Positions 1 through 12,099 of a stretch of DNA of 64,000 bases are shown here, piece by piece. A program made the position numbers and the translations under genes. The notes beneath the pieces were generated by a model. The model was not told where the DNA came from. It was given only the letters and a program-made list of their open reading frames with translations, and searched no databases. The stretch spans positions 40,052,001-40,116,000 of the forward strand of contig OZ231127.1 of assembly GCA_965153355.1 (NCBI GenBank). Reading direction: 5' to 3'. The stretch comes from Flaccisagitta enflata. Its lineage: Eukaryota; Chaetognatha; Sagittoidea; Aphragmophora. How positions within the stretch are numbered: position 1 is the stretch's first letter; every line of letters begins with the position of its first letter.

Positions 1-1690
1 CAAACTCGAATCCCACCTCAACTCGAACTCTCCTAAACTCGAACCTACCCTAAACTCGAACCTACCCCTAAACTCTAACCTACCCCTAAACTCTAACCTA
101 CCCCTAAACTCGAACCTACCCCTAAACTCGAACCTACCCCTAAACTCGAACCTACCCCTAAACTCGAACCTACCCCCTAAACTCGAACCTACCCCCTAAA
201 CTCGAACCTACCTAAACTCAACCTACCCCTAAACCTCGAACCTACTCCCTAAACTTAACCTACCCCTAACCGAACTCCTACCCTAAACCTCGAACCTACC
301 CCTAAACTCGAACTCACCTAAAACCCGAACCTACCACCTAAACTCGAACCTACCCCTAAACTCGAACCTACCCTTTAAACTCGAACCTACTCCCTAAATC
401 CCCGAACCTACCTCCCTAAACTCGAACCTACTCCCTAAACTCGAACCTACCCCTAAACTCGAACCCACCTTTAAACTCGAACTCACCCCAACCTCGAACC
501 TACCCCTAAACTCGAACCCTACCCCTAAACTCGAACCTACCCTAAACTCGAACTCCCCCCTAAAACTCGAACCCACCCTAAACTCTAGTCCTACCCCTGA
601 ACTCGAATCCACTCCTAAACCTCGAACCTACCTAAACCCGAACCTACTCCCTAAACTCGAACTTACCTCTAAACTCCTCGAACCTACCCCTAAACTCCTC
701 GAACCTACTCCCTAAACTCCGAACCTACCCCTAAACCCGAACCTACCCCTAAACTCGAACCTACCTAAACTCGAACTACCCCTAAACTCGAACCTACCCC
801 TAAACTCGAACCTACCTAAACTCGAACCTACCTAAACTCGAACCTACCCTAAACTCGAACCACCCCAAACTCGAACCTACCCAACTCCGAACCTACCCCT
901 AAACTCGAACCTACCCCTAAACTCGAACCTACCCCTAAACTCGAACCTACCCTCAAACTCGAACTCACCCCTAAACTCGAACCTACCTAAACTCGAACTC
1001 ACCCTAAACTCGAACTCCCCCTAAACTCGAACCTACCCCTAAACTCGAACTCCCCTAAACTCGAACCTACCTAAACTCGAACCTACCCCTAAACTCGAAC
1101 CTACCTAAACCCGAATCACTACCTAAACTCGAACCTACCCTAAACTCGAACCTACCCCTAAACTCGAACCTACCCCTAAACTCGAACCTACCCCTAAACT
1201 CGAACCTACCCCTAAACTCGAACCTACCCCTAAACTCGAACCTACCCCTAAACTCGAACCTACCCCTAAACTCGAACCTACCCTAAACTCGAACTCTACC
1301 TCAAACTCTCGAACTCATCCTTAACTCGAACCCTACCCCAAACTCAAACCTACCTAAACTCGAACCTACCTCTAAACCTCAACTCCTGCCTAAACTCGAA
1401 CCTACCTCAAACTCGAACCTACCTTAAACTCGAACCTACCCTAAACTCGAACCTACCCTTAACTCGAACTCTACCCTTAACTCGAACCTACCCTAAACTC
1501 GAACCTACCTAAACTCGAACCTACCCTAAACTCTAACCTACTCTAAACTTAACCTACCCTAATCTCAAACCTACCCTTAACAAACCCACCCTTAAACAAA
1601 CCTCTACCTCAACTCAAACCTACCTAAACTCAACCCACCCCAACTCAAACCTACCCTAACTCAAACTCTACTCCCTAAACTCAAACCGAC
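1..1690. repeat. C-rich 18-19 bp subtelomere-like satellite
   Basis: A degenerate tandem array with consensus unit CCCCTAAACTCGAACCTAC. Copies vary by loss or gain of one or two C residues and by scattered substitutions, and the array decays toward 1690. The unit contains CCCTAAA, which resembles a telomere repeat, and a C-rich top strand is the polarity expected at a left chromosome end. Short open frames here are artefacts of the repeat. Subtelomeric location is inference. Confidence 0.9.
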
Positions 1691-1850
1691 TTTGAGACCA
1701 GGGTGGGTTTAGGGTTAGGGGTGGTGGGTTTAGTTAGGGGTGGGTTTAGGGTAGGGTGGGTTTAGGGTCAGGGGTAGGGGTGGGTTTAGGGGTAGGGGTG
1801 GGTTTAGGGGTAGGGGTGGGTGTAGGGGTAGGGGTTTGGTATGGGCTCGG
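1691..1850. repeat. G-rich telomere-like repeat, opposite strand polarity
   Basis: About 160 bp of GGGTTTAGGG / GGGGTAGGGGTGGG type repeats follow the C-rich array directly, so G-richness switches strand near position 1690. This gives a head-to-head arrangement of telomere-like sequence. Confidence 0.8.
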
Positions 1851-1978
1851 ATCATTGACCTAAATTGTTCTCTTGTTTCAGATTTGAAATTTTCGTGAAA
1901 AAAAACTCGTTAAAAACGCTAAAAAAAGTCCGGTCCTCTCCTACACGTAAGCCAAGCCCTCTCGTAAAAGAAGTTCAT

Positions 1979-2210
1979 GTATAGAAACGCGACAAACAGA
2001 CAAACAAACCCAAAACTGGGCTATGCATCGGGCAATGGCAGGATACTCACGTCGTCTCTGAGGATACGGCTCTCTCCAAGATCTGCCACTGGGCAGGGAC
2101 GTCCACTGCAACCCAAATGGCGATGAAGCGGGAAGGTCACCCACAAAACAAACCTCCCAAGCAAAAGCTGTAATGTCTGTAGACTTATCACTTACTGAGG
2201 CAGCTTCATA
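1979..2210. repeat. 232 bp direct duplication, copy A
   Basis: Essentially identical to 4775-5006. Flanking sequence differs on both sides of each copy. No TG..CA ends are seen, so these are not convincing LTRs. On the minus strand one end reads CTGCCTCA followed by gtaagtg, which resembles a splice donor. Confidence 0.85.
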
Positions 2211-2467
2211 GTCGTTGCTGTCGTTGCAGAGAGGAAGATGAGTTGAACTGCTGTTTCGTCGACGTTGTAGAGAAACGATCGGGAGTTGATTTCTTCGTTG
2301 ACGTCATTGGCACTTTTGCCGTAGATAAATGGGGTCCAGAATGTTGATGGATTATCAACTTGGGTCTCTGTAGCTTTTTTGGACCCCATTAGCCGTAGAT
2401 ACTTAACGTTGATGCCGCCCGAATGCCCTTTGTATACCGATTTTCCTCCATTTCCTTTAAAGAACAT
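2192..2467 (-). pseudogene. possible pogo/Tigger-type transposase fragment
   Basis: A 91-codon minus-strand frame contains FLYNVDETAVQLIF. This resembles the conserved N-V/M-D-E-T segment at the start of the DDE domain in pogo/Tigger transposases. It is cut off where the 232 bp duplication begins, and no other transposase motif is visible. It could be chance similarity. Confidence 0.25.
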
Positions 2468-2846
2468 TGTGAACTACGACTTCACATTTATTAAATGCGC
2501 GAGCAACACCAAAAACCCGTACATGAAATTTCGGCACTAATGCCGACTGAACAGAATAAACTCTCCGTTCAATAAAATCTGGATTTACTCTGGAGTAATG
2601 CTTGATCTGTACAATATTTGTCTCAGAACCGTTGCTAATATGCCAAATGAGCTAGTCGCGATGTCTCTTACCTATGCAACACCTCCGAAGTAGTTGACCA
2701 GAACAATGGGATCGCCTAAGATATATAATACATATATTTTGATAATGTTTCTTTTTCTTTTTTTTAATTTTTGATAATGTTACGTCGACGTATACATATA
2801 CATGGCCGGCTGTATTTACAGATGCAAAAAAAGGAAAAGTTCGACG

Positions 2847-2850
<4 letters not shown>

Positions 2851-2926
<76 letters not shown>
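2851..2926. repeat. (GA)n microsatellite
   Basis: Nearly pure GA dinucleotide tract. The RERE / SLSL frames across it are artefacts. Confidence 0.97.
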
Positions 2927-2927
<1 letters not shown>

Positions 2928-2945
2928 GCACAGCTTCAATAGCTT

Positions 2946-3989
2946 CTAGTGACGTCGCGAAGCTGCGGCGTAGGCGAGTGGATACGCTTCCGACGTATTT
3001 GGCGGTGAAGTAACAGTTTCGTTTTCTAATTCGGTTTGAGCGGTGATCAGCGACTCAAGACGTTGAAATCCGGTTCTCATGTCATTTTCCAGTTGACTTA
3101 TCTTATTGTCAAGTAGAGCGTGACCGACCTGCAGTTCCTCAATGTCTTGTCGGTTCCTCGCGATGTCCGGGTCGAGGACTGGAGGAAAAATTTCCAATGA
3201 CGCGGTTGAGGATGCTGTCGCGAGCATTGTCGGTCTAGCGGTGGCCAATGCGGCGGACGAATGGCGAAAACTCCCTATAGCGGCGGTCTCTTTTCCTTTC
3301 GTCTCGAATTCCGTTGATTCGTAATCAACCGCAAAATTGAAGGCCTCGTCGATTTTTAGTTTATCACGTTTGCAGTAACGTCGTAACTTCCGTTGAAGTT
3401 TGTCGTCTTCAATGCCGCCGATGAAACGATTGACGAGTTGGCGCTGAAATTCTTTGTCGACTGACTTCAGTTCTGGCTGATAAAGATTGACGCGACGGAC
3501 GAGTTCGTTTTTGTACGCGATCCACGTCTGCGTCCCCCTTTTGAATGCCCCCGGGTTGGAAAGGAATAGTTGCTTCTGCTCCTCGTCGACATACAACGCC
3601 GCTAACTGTTCATTCAACTCGTCCCACTTGTTCTTAACAGCGTCGGGTAAGTTTTGGTATGCTGTCAAAGTCGGTCCTGGTTCTAATTTGCTACCCACCC
3701 ATGAACAACAAGCCTCATCTAATTGCTCAGCGTCGTCGTCGCCATGCTTTAGGCCATGTGCCGCTCGCACATTCTCTCTGAAATAGTCGCTAAATGTCCC
3801 CCAGTCCTGTCCGACTGAGAACGTCTTACAATTAATGGCCCTTACCCTCGGCGTCGCTGGCGCCGCTGGCTCTGCTGGTTGTCGCTGTTGTGTGTTGACT
3901 TGTGCTTGGTTTTCTGTCAGTGTGGTAAGTCTCGCCAAAATGTTGGCCAATGTGTCTGCGTCCATGATTAGTGAATGACAATGACGCAA
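2946..3989 (-). pseudogene. Gypsy-like LTR retrotransposon Gag remnant
   Basis: A 347-codon minus-strand frame whose middle has a retrotransposon Gag core: a WxxYKNELVRRVNLY segment, then FQRQLVNRFIGGIEDDKLQRKL and an EAFNFAVDYE helix, like the Retrotrans_gag family. The N-terminus has Q/P/A-rich low complexity and the C-terminus a predicted coiled coil (residues about 285-315). No zinc knuckle or pol follows: the frame stops at 2946 and runs into the GA tract. The upstream side (4000-4560) may be the leader or LTR but was not delimited. Family membership is from motif resemblance only. Confidence 0.5.
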
Positions 3990-4774
3990 TAACGTAATAT
4001 TTTAGGAATAAATATATATATATTAGGTAATCCCAAGGCTCACCATATGTCAGAAAATATTCAAAGAGTGAAGGGCGGTAAGAGATCGGTTAAAGCTGAT
4101 GCAACTCGCTATAGGCAGTAAGAACAATGAGATTAAATCGCGAATATACACTAAGGCTTGAAGTGTAATGTACAGATATACAGCGTCAAATTGGCTTTGA
4201 CTTGAGAGATTAGGCTGATGCCAACGGAAAAATGAGAGAATGATGGGTAAGAAGAGACGAAATCTGGCGATAAAAGCAGATGATATTCACAGATGAATAA
4301 ATGAAATGTCTTGCTGCCCTTAGCCCAGGTGGAGAAAAAAAAAACTTATGCTTTTGCTAAAATGAACTCGGAGATAAAGCCTTTTCTTCCTTCAGTTGAA
4401 TCTGAGTTTTGACTTGAACTTTAAAAACTGAAGCAAACGAACGGTCAAAGTAACTTTTCCATGCTGAGACTACGTCTCGGTGGGCGGCACCGGACACCTT
4501 ACGTGTCTTCCTTCCTAGCGATGAAGCACGCCCCTATGTATCATAACCTGTGAGCGGGTTTTGGTGTTGCTCCCCGAGCTTAGCCCCGACGGAAACTCCT
4601 TTGCTCAGCCTGAGCTGGCCCCACAACTACGGCTGCTCTCAACATGAAACTGAAACTTATCAGGTCGATGAATTACGGCAGATCAACTTAATGAAGGTAT
4701 CCTTGAAAGACGGCTGCGGGCTTAGTGGCTCGGGTACGCGCGATAGTGTAACTATTCCCGGGCTTGAGGCACCA

Positions 4775-5006
4775 GTATAGAAACGCGACAAACAGACAAA
4801 CAAACCCAAAACTGGGCTATGCATCGGGCAATGGCAGGATACTCACGTCGTCTCTGAGGATACGGCTCTCTCCAAGATCTGCCACTGGGCAGGGACGTCC
4901 ACTGCAACCCAAATGGCGATGAAGCGGGAAGGTCACCCACAAAACAAACCTCCCAAGCAAAAGCTGTAATGTCTGTAGACTTATCACTTACTGAGGCAGC
5001 TTCATA
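4775..5006. repeat. 232 bp direct duplication, copy B
   Basis: Second copy of 1979-2210, 2.8 kb away in the same orientation. The pair brackets the gag remnant and the possible pogo scrap. Confidence 0.85.
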
Positions 5007-5800
5007 TCTCTCTTTGGGCCTCTTTGGGCAAAATATCTCCACTGAAGTCTGGGCTGGAAAAATGACATAAAAATCAGGAGGGTAGCAGGAGGTATTTATT
5101 GTAGCAGGGCAGCAGCAAGACTGAATAAGGAGATGGACAATCATCAAAAGTAAGGGATTGCAGGGGGCAAATGTTGGGGAAGAGGAAGAGGACCAGTAAC
5201 GCCACCTGTAGGGATAAAAGGGAATCGACTAGAGGGCGCATATGTAGGTCGAGTAAAAGAGCAAAACCAAGATGGCGGACACGGGCTTTTAGTCTACAGG
5301 TTCAACACATGTCAGTAAGGTCCTCTTGTAAACTGAAACCACTCGATCACTCACGCTCTCGGGCTCGTGCTTTCGCTCATGCTCGCGCTCTCGCTCGTGC
5401 TCGCGCTTGTGCTTGAGCTCTCCCTTTCTCTTTCTCTCACCTGAGACAAGGTGGTTACGACGAAGATGTTCACTTCAATTCAGAATGAAATCCCGTAATT
5501 GGCCGTTAATCTTCTCGCGTCACTAAAATGGAGGGGAAAATTGGAAAGAATTGAATTTCCCGACTACCAATCCCGCGTCAAGGCAAAGAGGTTTCCTCAA
5601 CCTCTTCATGAAACACGGGGCGCAGAGCCAGGGCGGAAATGCGAATTTTCTGAATAGATCATTACGTATAGATGGACGGATGGATGGGGTGGGGGGGGGG
5701 GGGAACAGACAAGTAGGATTTGGGGGTAGAGTTGATTTTAGGGGTAGGGTTGAGCTGCTGGGTTGAGCTGCTGGGTTGGGTTAAGGTGTAGAGAGTGAGG
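5007..5800. other. no gene recognised; low-complexity stretches
   Basis: Holds a CTCG(CT)G-rich tract at about 5350-5410 and a poly-G run near 5690. No exon with splice signals or known domain was recognised. Confidence 0.5.
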
Positions 5801-5876
5801 AAAGGTTAATGGGTAGGGTCAGAGTAAGCTGTATTAATTCAGTATCGGGGCAGTGTGGCGTAAAAAAATCCTGGAA

Positions 5877-6036
5877 TACACTTTTTATTTTTTATAAGAA
5901 CTTAGTTTATACGAACATCAAGCCTGGAAATCGCCTACAAATTAAGAATATTGGAGATATTTTACTAGTAGCTATCTCTATCTCTCTTGAAGGCTTCAGG
6001 AAAAAAATGACGTTCTTATAAAAAATAAAAAGTGTA
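5877..6036. mobile_element. 160 bp MITE with terminal inverted repeats
   Basis: The ends are inverted copies: TACACTTTTTATT...TATAAGAAC at the left and GTTCTTATA...AATAAAAAGTGTA at the right. TA lies at both ends, as in Tc1/mariner-type insertions. A related element with CACTC ends lies at 59259-59675. Confidence 0.7.
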
Positions 6037-7140
6037 TGTGCCTACATATGTCCGGCCGTCTCCTACACCTAAGCCAGTGTCGTAATTACTACCACACATA
6101 CACTCACAGGCAAATAGGTTGATCAATAGAGCATGATGGCAGTTCAGCCTCTCTAAAACACGCATGTACACCAGCACACAAGCACCTTTGCGAACTTACC
6201 TCCGTAATAATGAGTTTGATATTCAGCAGGTATCCTTTTTGCTTTTAAAACAAATAAGAAATAAATAAGAAAATAAAAAAATGTTTCGTCTATTCACTAG
6301 GGGTTACTTTTAACTGTAAGCGGTATATTTAGATAGCCGGTTCTTTCTGTGTTTGGTTTTCCTTTACGTCACCGCCATGAATGCATACCGCACTGAACAA
6401 TTGCCAGCTGGCATCGCCGTACAATTGAGCTGGAAGCTAAGTTTGTTTACGTCAGTCAAGTCTTAATGAGGAAGAGGAATAATAACCCTCAACTAACGCA
6501 GAGGGGAAGAGTCGGAAAAGCTTTTAAAAGGAGGAGCGAGAGGAGGAGAAGATCTCGGTCACCAAATGTACTGGAGGCCAAGTATCTAAAGGAACCCCAA
6601 AAAGTATCCAGAAAGTATCTAGGATTTTTTTGCTAGTATCTAAATTAATATTTAGATAATGTTTTATCAAAGAAATTAAAATAAATAATAATATTTGTCA
6701 AAAAAATATAATTTGTTAATATGAAAAGACAGAATTAATATACAATACTATCCAAGCAAACCTGACTTAATTGAGATTAATTTTTGTTACTTCGATTTTA
6801 TTTCGTTAATTTAATTTTTAGTCGCAGATATGCAATTACACTTTGCCGTGTCGGTTAGCCGGTAGGTTGGTAGGTTGGTCAGTAAATCCGTCACATTTTT
6901 GAATTCCGAGCTGTTTTGGCATTACTAATTCTGCTCAATTGTCCGCAACTCAATAGTGTGTATCTGGCCTTGTTTGTATTTAACCTAAGTAAAGGATACT
7001 TCATTCCTTGAACATAAATGGCTGTCCAAAAAATTAACTTTTGAAATCAAAGTCCATGAAAACATAATTTTTGAATATTCTTACCTAGATCATGAAGTTT
7101 AGCAAAATTTTTTTTTCAAATAATATCAAATATTTTAAAA
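6037..7140. other. AT-rich intergenic DNA with one decayed hairpin-family copy
   Basis: No gene seen. From 6815 to about 6980 there is a decayed member of the dispersed hairpin family: TTTTTAGTCGCAG start, TCGGTTAG-type tract, then TGTCCGCAACT and a TGGCCTTGTTT end. Confidence 0.5.
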
Positions 7141-7262
7141 TGACTTAAAATAATATAAGGGATTATTTTGACTAAAATGACAATAATGACTCAAAATAAC
7201 TTAAAATGATTTAAAACAATTAAGAATGATTTAGAATAAGTTAAAATGACTTGAAATAACTT
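7140..7262. repeat. degenerate AAAATGACTT tandem repeat
   Basis: About ten imperfect units of AAAATGACTT/AAAATAACTT. A few similar units recur near 9520-9570. Confidence 0.6.
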
Positions 7263-7359
7263 ATTATTTTTTCGTTTATAAAAACTTAGCAAAATAAATA
7301 AAAAACAAGTAATAACGTAAAAGTTATAATATTCATGAAGCATATAGAAGTAATTGAAT

Positions 7360-7806
7360 CAAAAGCTAATGGCTAAATGATATTAATATTGCTAAAATAC
7401 CTTTTTGAAGTAACTATACTCTACATTGCAGTACCAAAATCTAGTTACTTAGTCGCCAAGTTGGTAGCCAAAGATTCATTCTTTCTTCTCCTTTGACTCT
7501 GTCTGTCTGTGCTCTACCCCCCCCCCCCCCCCCGTTGTTTAAACTAACTACTAATGCACGATTGTCAAGTGCGACAAGCCACTGTCCGCATTCTAGACAT
7601 TGAAAAAAAAATAAGTAAGCTTATACTAAAAAGATAATAAGGTATTTGTAATAAAATACCTAAAAACAATCAAATAAAAGTTTTAATGATTAAAAAATCA
7701 ATGATACTAAAACATGATTTTAAGTTAGTTAAACACTCCTTTGAAGTACCTAAATCTAGCTACCTAGTGGCTAAGTTGGTGGCCAAATACCTTTTCTTTC
7801 TTCTTC

Positions 7807-7901
<95 letters not shown>

Positions 7902-7925
7902 TGTTTAAACCAACGACCCATCCTG
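7360..7925. repeat. diverged tandem duplication containing (CT)n
   Basis: Segments at about 7430-7550 and 7745-7915 share the order AGTACC.AAATCTAG.TAC.TAGT, AAGTTGGT.GCCAAA, TTTCTTCT and GTTGTTTAAAC. Between these marks the first copy has CTGT plus a poly-C run and the second has a pure (CT)n tract (7808-7898). Low-complexity expansion therefore differs between two copies of one ancestor. Confidence 0.6.
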
Positions 7926-8270
7926 GAAAACAACGGATAACAACGGAGCTTCGCGCAGCTTCATTTCAGATCGGAGAAGACATAATCTGGAACGGAGTTA
8001 GAATCTGGAACGGAGTTGGATCGGACTAGAACGAAGTAGAACGAAGTGAAATAGTGATCGATGTTATACTGTGCAGCATCTATTCACTCATTGGAATAGT
8101 TAATGGTCCGTCGGTCGGTTATTGTTGCAACCTCAAAGGGAAGGCCCCTGACGTCCTGACGTTGCCCTGACGTTGCCAATTGTGGTAGAAACAGTGTTTT
8201 TTTTTAACGAAAGCACATAAGAAAATTGACATCGCAAATCACGAAAATGCAACGGAACGAAGAAAACAGT

Positions 8271-8373
<103 letters not shown>

Positions 8374-8439
8374 AGAGACAGAGAGAGAGACAGAGAGAAA
8401 CAGAGACAGATTTGCGAAAAAGAATTTCTTCATTTACTT

Positions 8440-9297
8440 AAAGGCAAAATTGAAAACGAAAGATGCCACTTTCGCATTTCCGAATGAAAATCACGAGATA
8501 CATAATACGCGGTGATAATTGTCGAGTTTAAATGGAGTAACCATTAAATGGATTTGTAGAATAGTATTAGCACGGCAGTTGCGAATGGTACAAGTAAAAT
8601 CATTATATGACGCCAGAGGATCTGACCTTGATTTCTCTTAAAACAAGGCCAAGTAGGCCAATAAGATGCGACGTGTGGATCAGGGTAAGACAAAGTGCGG
8701 GAGCACGGGAGCAATGCTCCAAGGCAGCAAGCAGCAGAGGAAAGAAAAGAGGGGCAAACAAAGAGAGGAAAAAAAAAGAGGGAAAAAGAGAAAGAGAGAG
8801 GGAAAAAAGAAAAATAAGGAGAAAGAAAAGGAAGCAAAAGCAAGAGAAACAAAAAGGAGGAGTGCAACAAGGAAGAAGAAAATTAAAAAAGAAAAAAAAG
8901 ACCATAAAATTAAGGATTGTATAGTTGGAACATCTGGTACTTCAGAATGCTGCGTTCATGCATTATGAAATTTGATTAGTTTCTGCCTACAAAGTTTTGA
9001 CTTTAAAAAAAAGCAAATGATACATAGATGTATAATTGCTGATGTAAATCATTTGAAGCGTATAATTATTTTCATAATCAACGTTTTTCATTAAGTGCTA
9101 CCCTTACAAAGTTAAGTGAAGGAAATAATGAGGTTTTTTAAAAAGATTCCTCATTCCTCCCTACAAAATTCATTTTACTATCAAATATTTTTGATATTTC
9201 AATCATGCAAAGATCATACACAAATTTTGTAGGCAGCGACCAGTAGTATTCTTTTGCTCGTAGGCAGAGAAAAATTTTGTCGGACCCTGGTGTGGAT
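8440..9297. other. no gene recognised; purine-rich stretch
   Basis: The K/R/E-rich frames at 8600-8930 come from an A+G-rich tract and have no domain. Nearby GATTTCTCTTAAAACAAGGCCAAGTAGGCC resembles, in reverse, the distal end of a hairpin-family subtype seen near 62578. Confidence 0.4.
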
Positions 9298-9384
9298 CGT
9301 CGAACGAATGCGTTACCCGACCGACAGACAAACAGACCGACGGACACAGCCAGTTATAGAGGTGCTTTGTAGCATCTAAAAACA
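9298..9384 (-). mobile_element. hairpin-family repeat copy (terminal part)
   Basis: Reads ACCGACAGACAAACAGACC..., then TATAG and the terminal hairpin AGGTGCT-TTGT-AGCATCT (9360-9377) followed by AAAAA. The stem keeps pairing through one G-T pair. Confidence 0.6.
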
Positions 9385-9665
9385 GTATTATTCAAAGATT
9401 CCTATTATGAACCAGAAAGAGAATTATGATATCTGGAAGCAATGCTTCTTATCGATCTACCATCTGAAGGTCAAATAATAAGGCCAACACCTATAAGTCG
9501 CGTGCGAGATTCACATTATCACTTAGAATGACTTAGAATGATTTAGTATACTCTTTAACGACTTAAAATGGCTTTAGGAAATAAAATTGATAAAAAAGTA
9601 AAAGTATGATGGACCAACAGACAGACCGACCGACCAACCAACCGATAAATGGACGGACGGACGGA

Positions 9666-10004
9666 CTAAGCGGGATGTAGAGTCGCGTTACTTCTTGCCC
9701 CTCTAGTTGAACATTTATGACTTTTCTTACTTATCATTGAGGACATGGCACCTAGTGGCATATCCTTGGACAACTTGTACGAAAAAATTCTGAAAGACTG
9801 GACAAATAGATCTAGATCAACAATTTTAAGTGTAGCCAATTTGGCAAAAAGTGGGCTCGCACCGCTTATTATTCTTACCAAACTTTTCTGAAGGGTCAGT
9901 AACCGATCCCTTTGTTCAGGGTTATTTCCAAGCCAGATTGCTGTTGCATGCAGCTCTACTATATCAGACAATTTCCAAGAACTGTTTTTGCTAGGACTTC
10001 TCAC
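9666..10004 (-). pseudogene. C-terminal fragment of a non-LTR retrotransposon RT ORF
   Basis: A 112-codon minus-strand frame contains LLTLQKSLVRIISGASPL, LKIVDLDLFVQSF and YKLSKDMP. This is the region downstream of the RT palm in CR1/RTE/Jockey-type ORF2 proteins, where LQKKAIRII-like and (I/L)LKL-like motifs are usual. It has no start of its own and no palm or endonuclease. It lies between two oppositely oriented hairpin-family copies (about 9600-9690 and 10006-10145). Confidence 0.5.
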
Positions 10005-10005
10005 A

Positions 10006-10145
10006 TTTTTAGTCGCGGACTCGCCACTGCTGTGCCGGTCGGTCTGTCAGTCCGTCCATAACCAAAACAAAAAATGAGCGTTTTTTCGCTATTCCGCTCC
10101 TGCCCACCCGTCCGCGACTAAGGGGGAGTGTATACGGCCTTATTC
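10006..10145 (+). mobile_element. hairpin-family repeat copy
   Basis: Starts TTTTTAGTCGCGGACTCGCCACT (hairpin 10011-10028, one mismatch), then a GTCGGTCTGTC tract, then CCTGCCCACCCGTCCGCGACT and a GTGTATACGGCCTTATT end. Confidence 0.65.
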
Positions 10146-10585
10146 TAGAAAAGATGACGGAATGAAGTAAAACTTTGACTTTGAAAAAAAAACAGAGGGG
10201 GCGAGTTATAGAAAATAAGCTAGAATTCTCTGACTATTTTTTGCTTTTCTAAATAATGAAAATGCGTATAACTTGTCAACGATGTATACTGCTGATTTGT
10301 AATCCCCCAAAAGTATTTCCGCGACTTCCTGTTATATAAGTAACTACAAAATCCATCCTCAGAGAAGATGGGAAGTAACTCTTCCATCGCTGCCTTACCC
10401 TGTTAATCTATGTTCTGCCTTCTGGTAAGCCTCACTTATGACGCATTTCGAAGATCGATCGAAGATAAGCTTTCTCACACCAATTAATAAAGGGGGATAG
10501 TGTTCTCGGTACCCTCACTGAGGAATGCGTGTAAGGTCGAGAAGAAAAAGGAGAAAGAGAAAGAAAATGATGCAAACTTTCCTTG

Positions 10586-11214
10586 ATGGATGAATTGCAC
10601 CTTTCCTCGAGAGCGCTATCTTTGAAATCGGATAGCGCAAAGAAAACATGGCAAAGGTGATTTATCATGACAGTGGCAGATTCCCCGCTGGATGTCATTG
10701 ACTAATGTATGTATGTTAATTTGTACCCTTTAGAACAAACACCATGTGATTGAACTCGTTTGTGCCTATTTCTTGTTTGTTATTGAGTGTCGATCTATCT
10801 ATCTATCTATCTATGATCGTACGCGTGTTGTTCTGTTGAACAGACGAACGACGTATTTCAACCTGGATCATTCTCAGTCGGAGGCGCTTTTGGAGTGGAA
10901 TGAAAGGGTTCTTGACGAGACTACCAAATTTTCAATTCGAGATTTTGTGCTGAAAAGAGAGTGTTCAAGGTACATCTCTCAGGCCTAACTTATTACAAGT
11001 TAGGTCATTGACACTCGCCCGGTAGCTCCCAAATCACCGGCTTACTACCCTTTACCTGACTGTAAAACCATGAAAAAATTCTACATATTCTGATTTCCAG
11101 ATCAGTACCCTAACTCCACCTTTTTTCTGATGTATGATACAGAGGGAGTATGACTCTCGATGAGGATCAAGGACCGCCTGTTAAAGTTGAAAATCACGTC
11201 GCCATAGAGGGCAA
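10586..11214 (+). CDS. unrecognised spliced gene, three candidate exons
   Basis: Candidate exons are 10586-10656, 10844-10969 and 11143-11214. Donors are CAAAG|gtgatt, TCAAG|gtacat and GGCAA|gtataa; acceptors are gttgaacag and tatgatacag. Each exon leaves two bases and each following exon supplies one, so the frame runs on: MDELHLSSRALSLKSDS... then TTYFNLDHSQSEALLEWNER...KRECS, then MTLDEDQGPPVKVENH...EG. No domain is recognised. The ATG at 10586 is the first possible start, because an in-frame TGA lies just upstream. A further candidate exon at 10363-10424 (RRWEVTLPSLPYPVNLCSAF) does not join cleanly. The next exon is unknown; 17053-17085 would fit the phase across a 5.8 kb intron holding the 4.4 kb insertion. 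Confidence 0.42.
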
Positions 11215-11244
11215 GTATAAAGTAGATAGCTTAAACGTGCGCAA

Positions 11245-11860
<616 letters not shown>

Positions 11861-11999
11861 AAGTTATTAAGTGGGAAAGAAAAGAATAAAGAGATTTGGA
11901 AAAGGCAAATTTAACGTAAACCAGAAAGGAATGAGTGAGGGAGGAGGCAAGGAAGTAAGAAATGAGGTAAATAAGAACGAGTTATAATGTCGGGCAGGG

Positions 12000-12099
12000 A
12001 CGTACCCCCTTCCCCTTCATACACAATTTTGGACCTGTGTTTCGGACCAACGGACAGACAGATCGATGAACGGACGGACAAAGCGAGTCCGAGACTAAA
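12000..12099 (-). mobile_element. hairpin-family copy, 3' part
   Basis: GGGCAGGGACGTACC..., ACCAACGGACAGACAGATCG, CGGACGGACAAAGCGAGTCCGAGACTAAA. This matches the TCCG tract and the terminal GTCCGCGACTAAAA of the family in reverse. The hairpin itself is degraded. Confidence 0.5.

Noticed and set aside
1-1690. CRISPR-like regular repeats
   Set aside because: Head-to-tail satellite without spacers, in a eukaryotic genome.
1979-5006. 232 bp repeats as LTRs of a short element
   Set aside because: No TG..CA ends, no target duplication and different contexts at both outer edges.
8544-8968. Overlapping K/R/E-rich and F/L/S-rich frames on both strands
   Set aside because: Purine-rich low-complexity DNA with no domain or splice signals.
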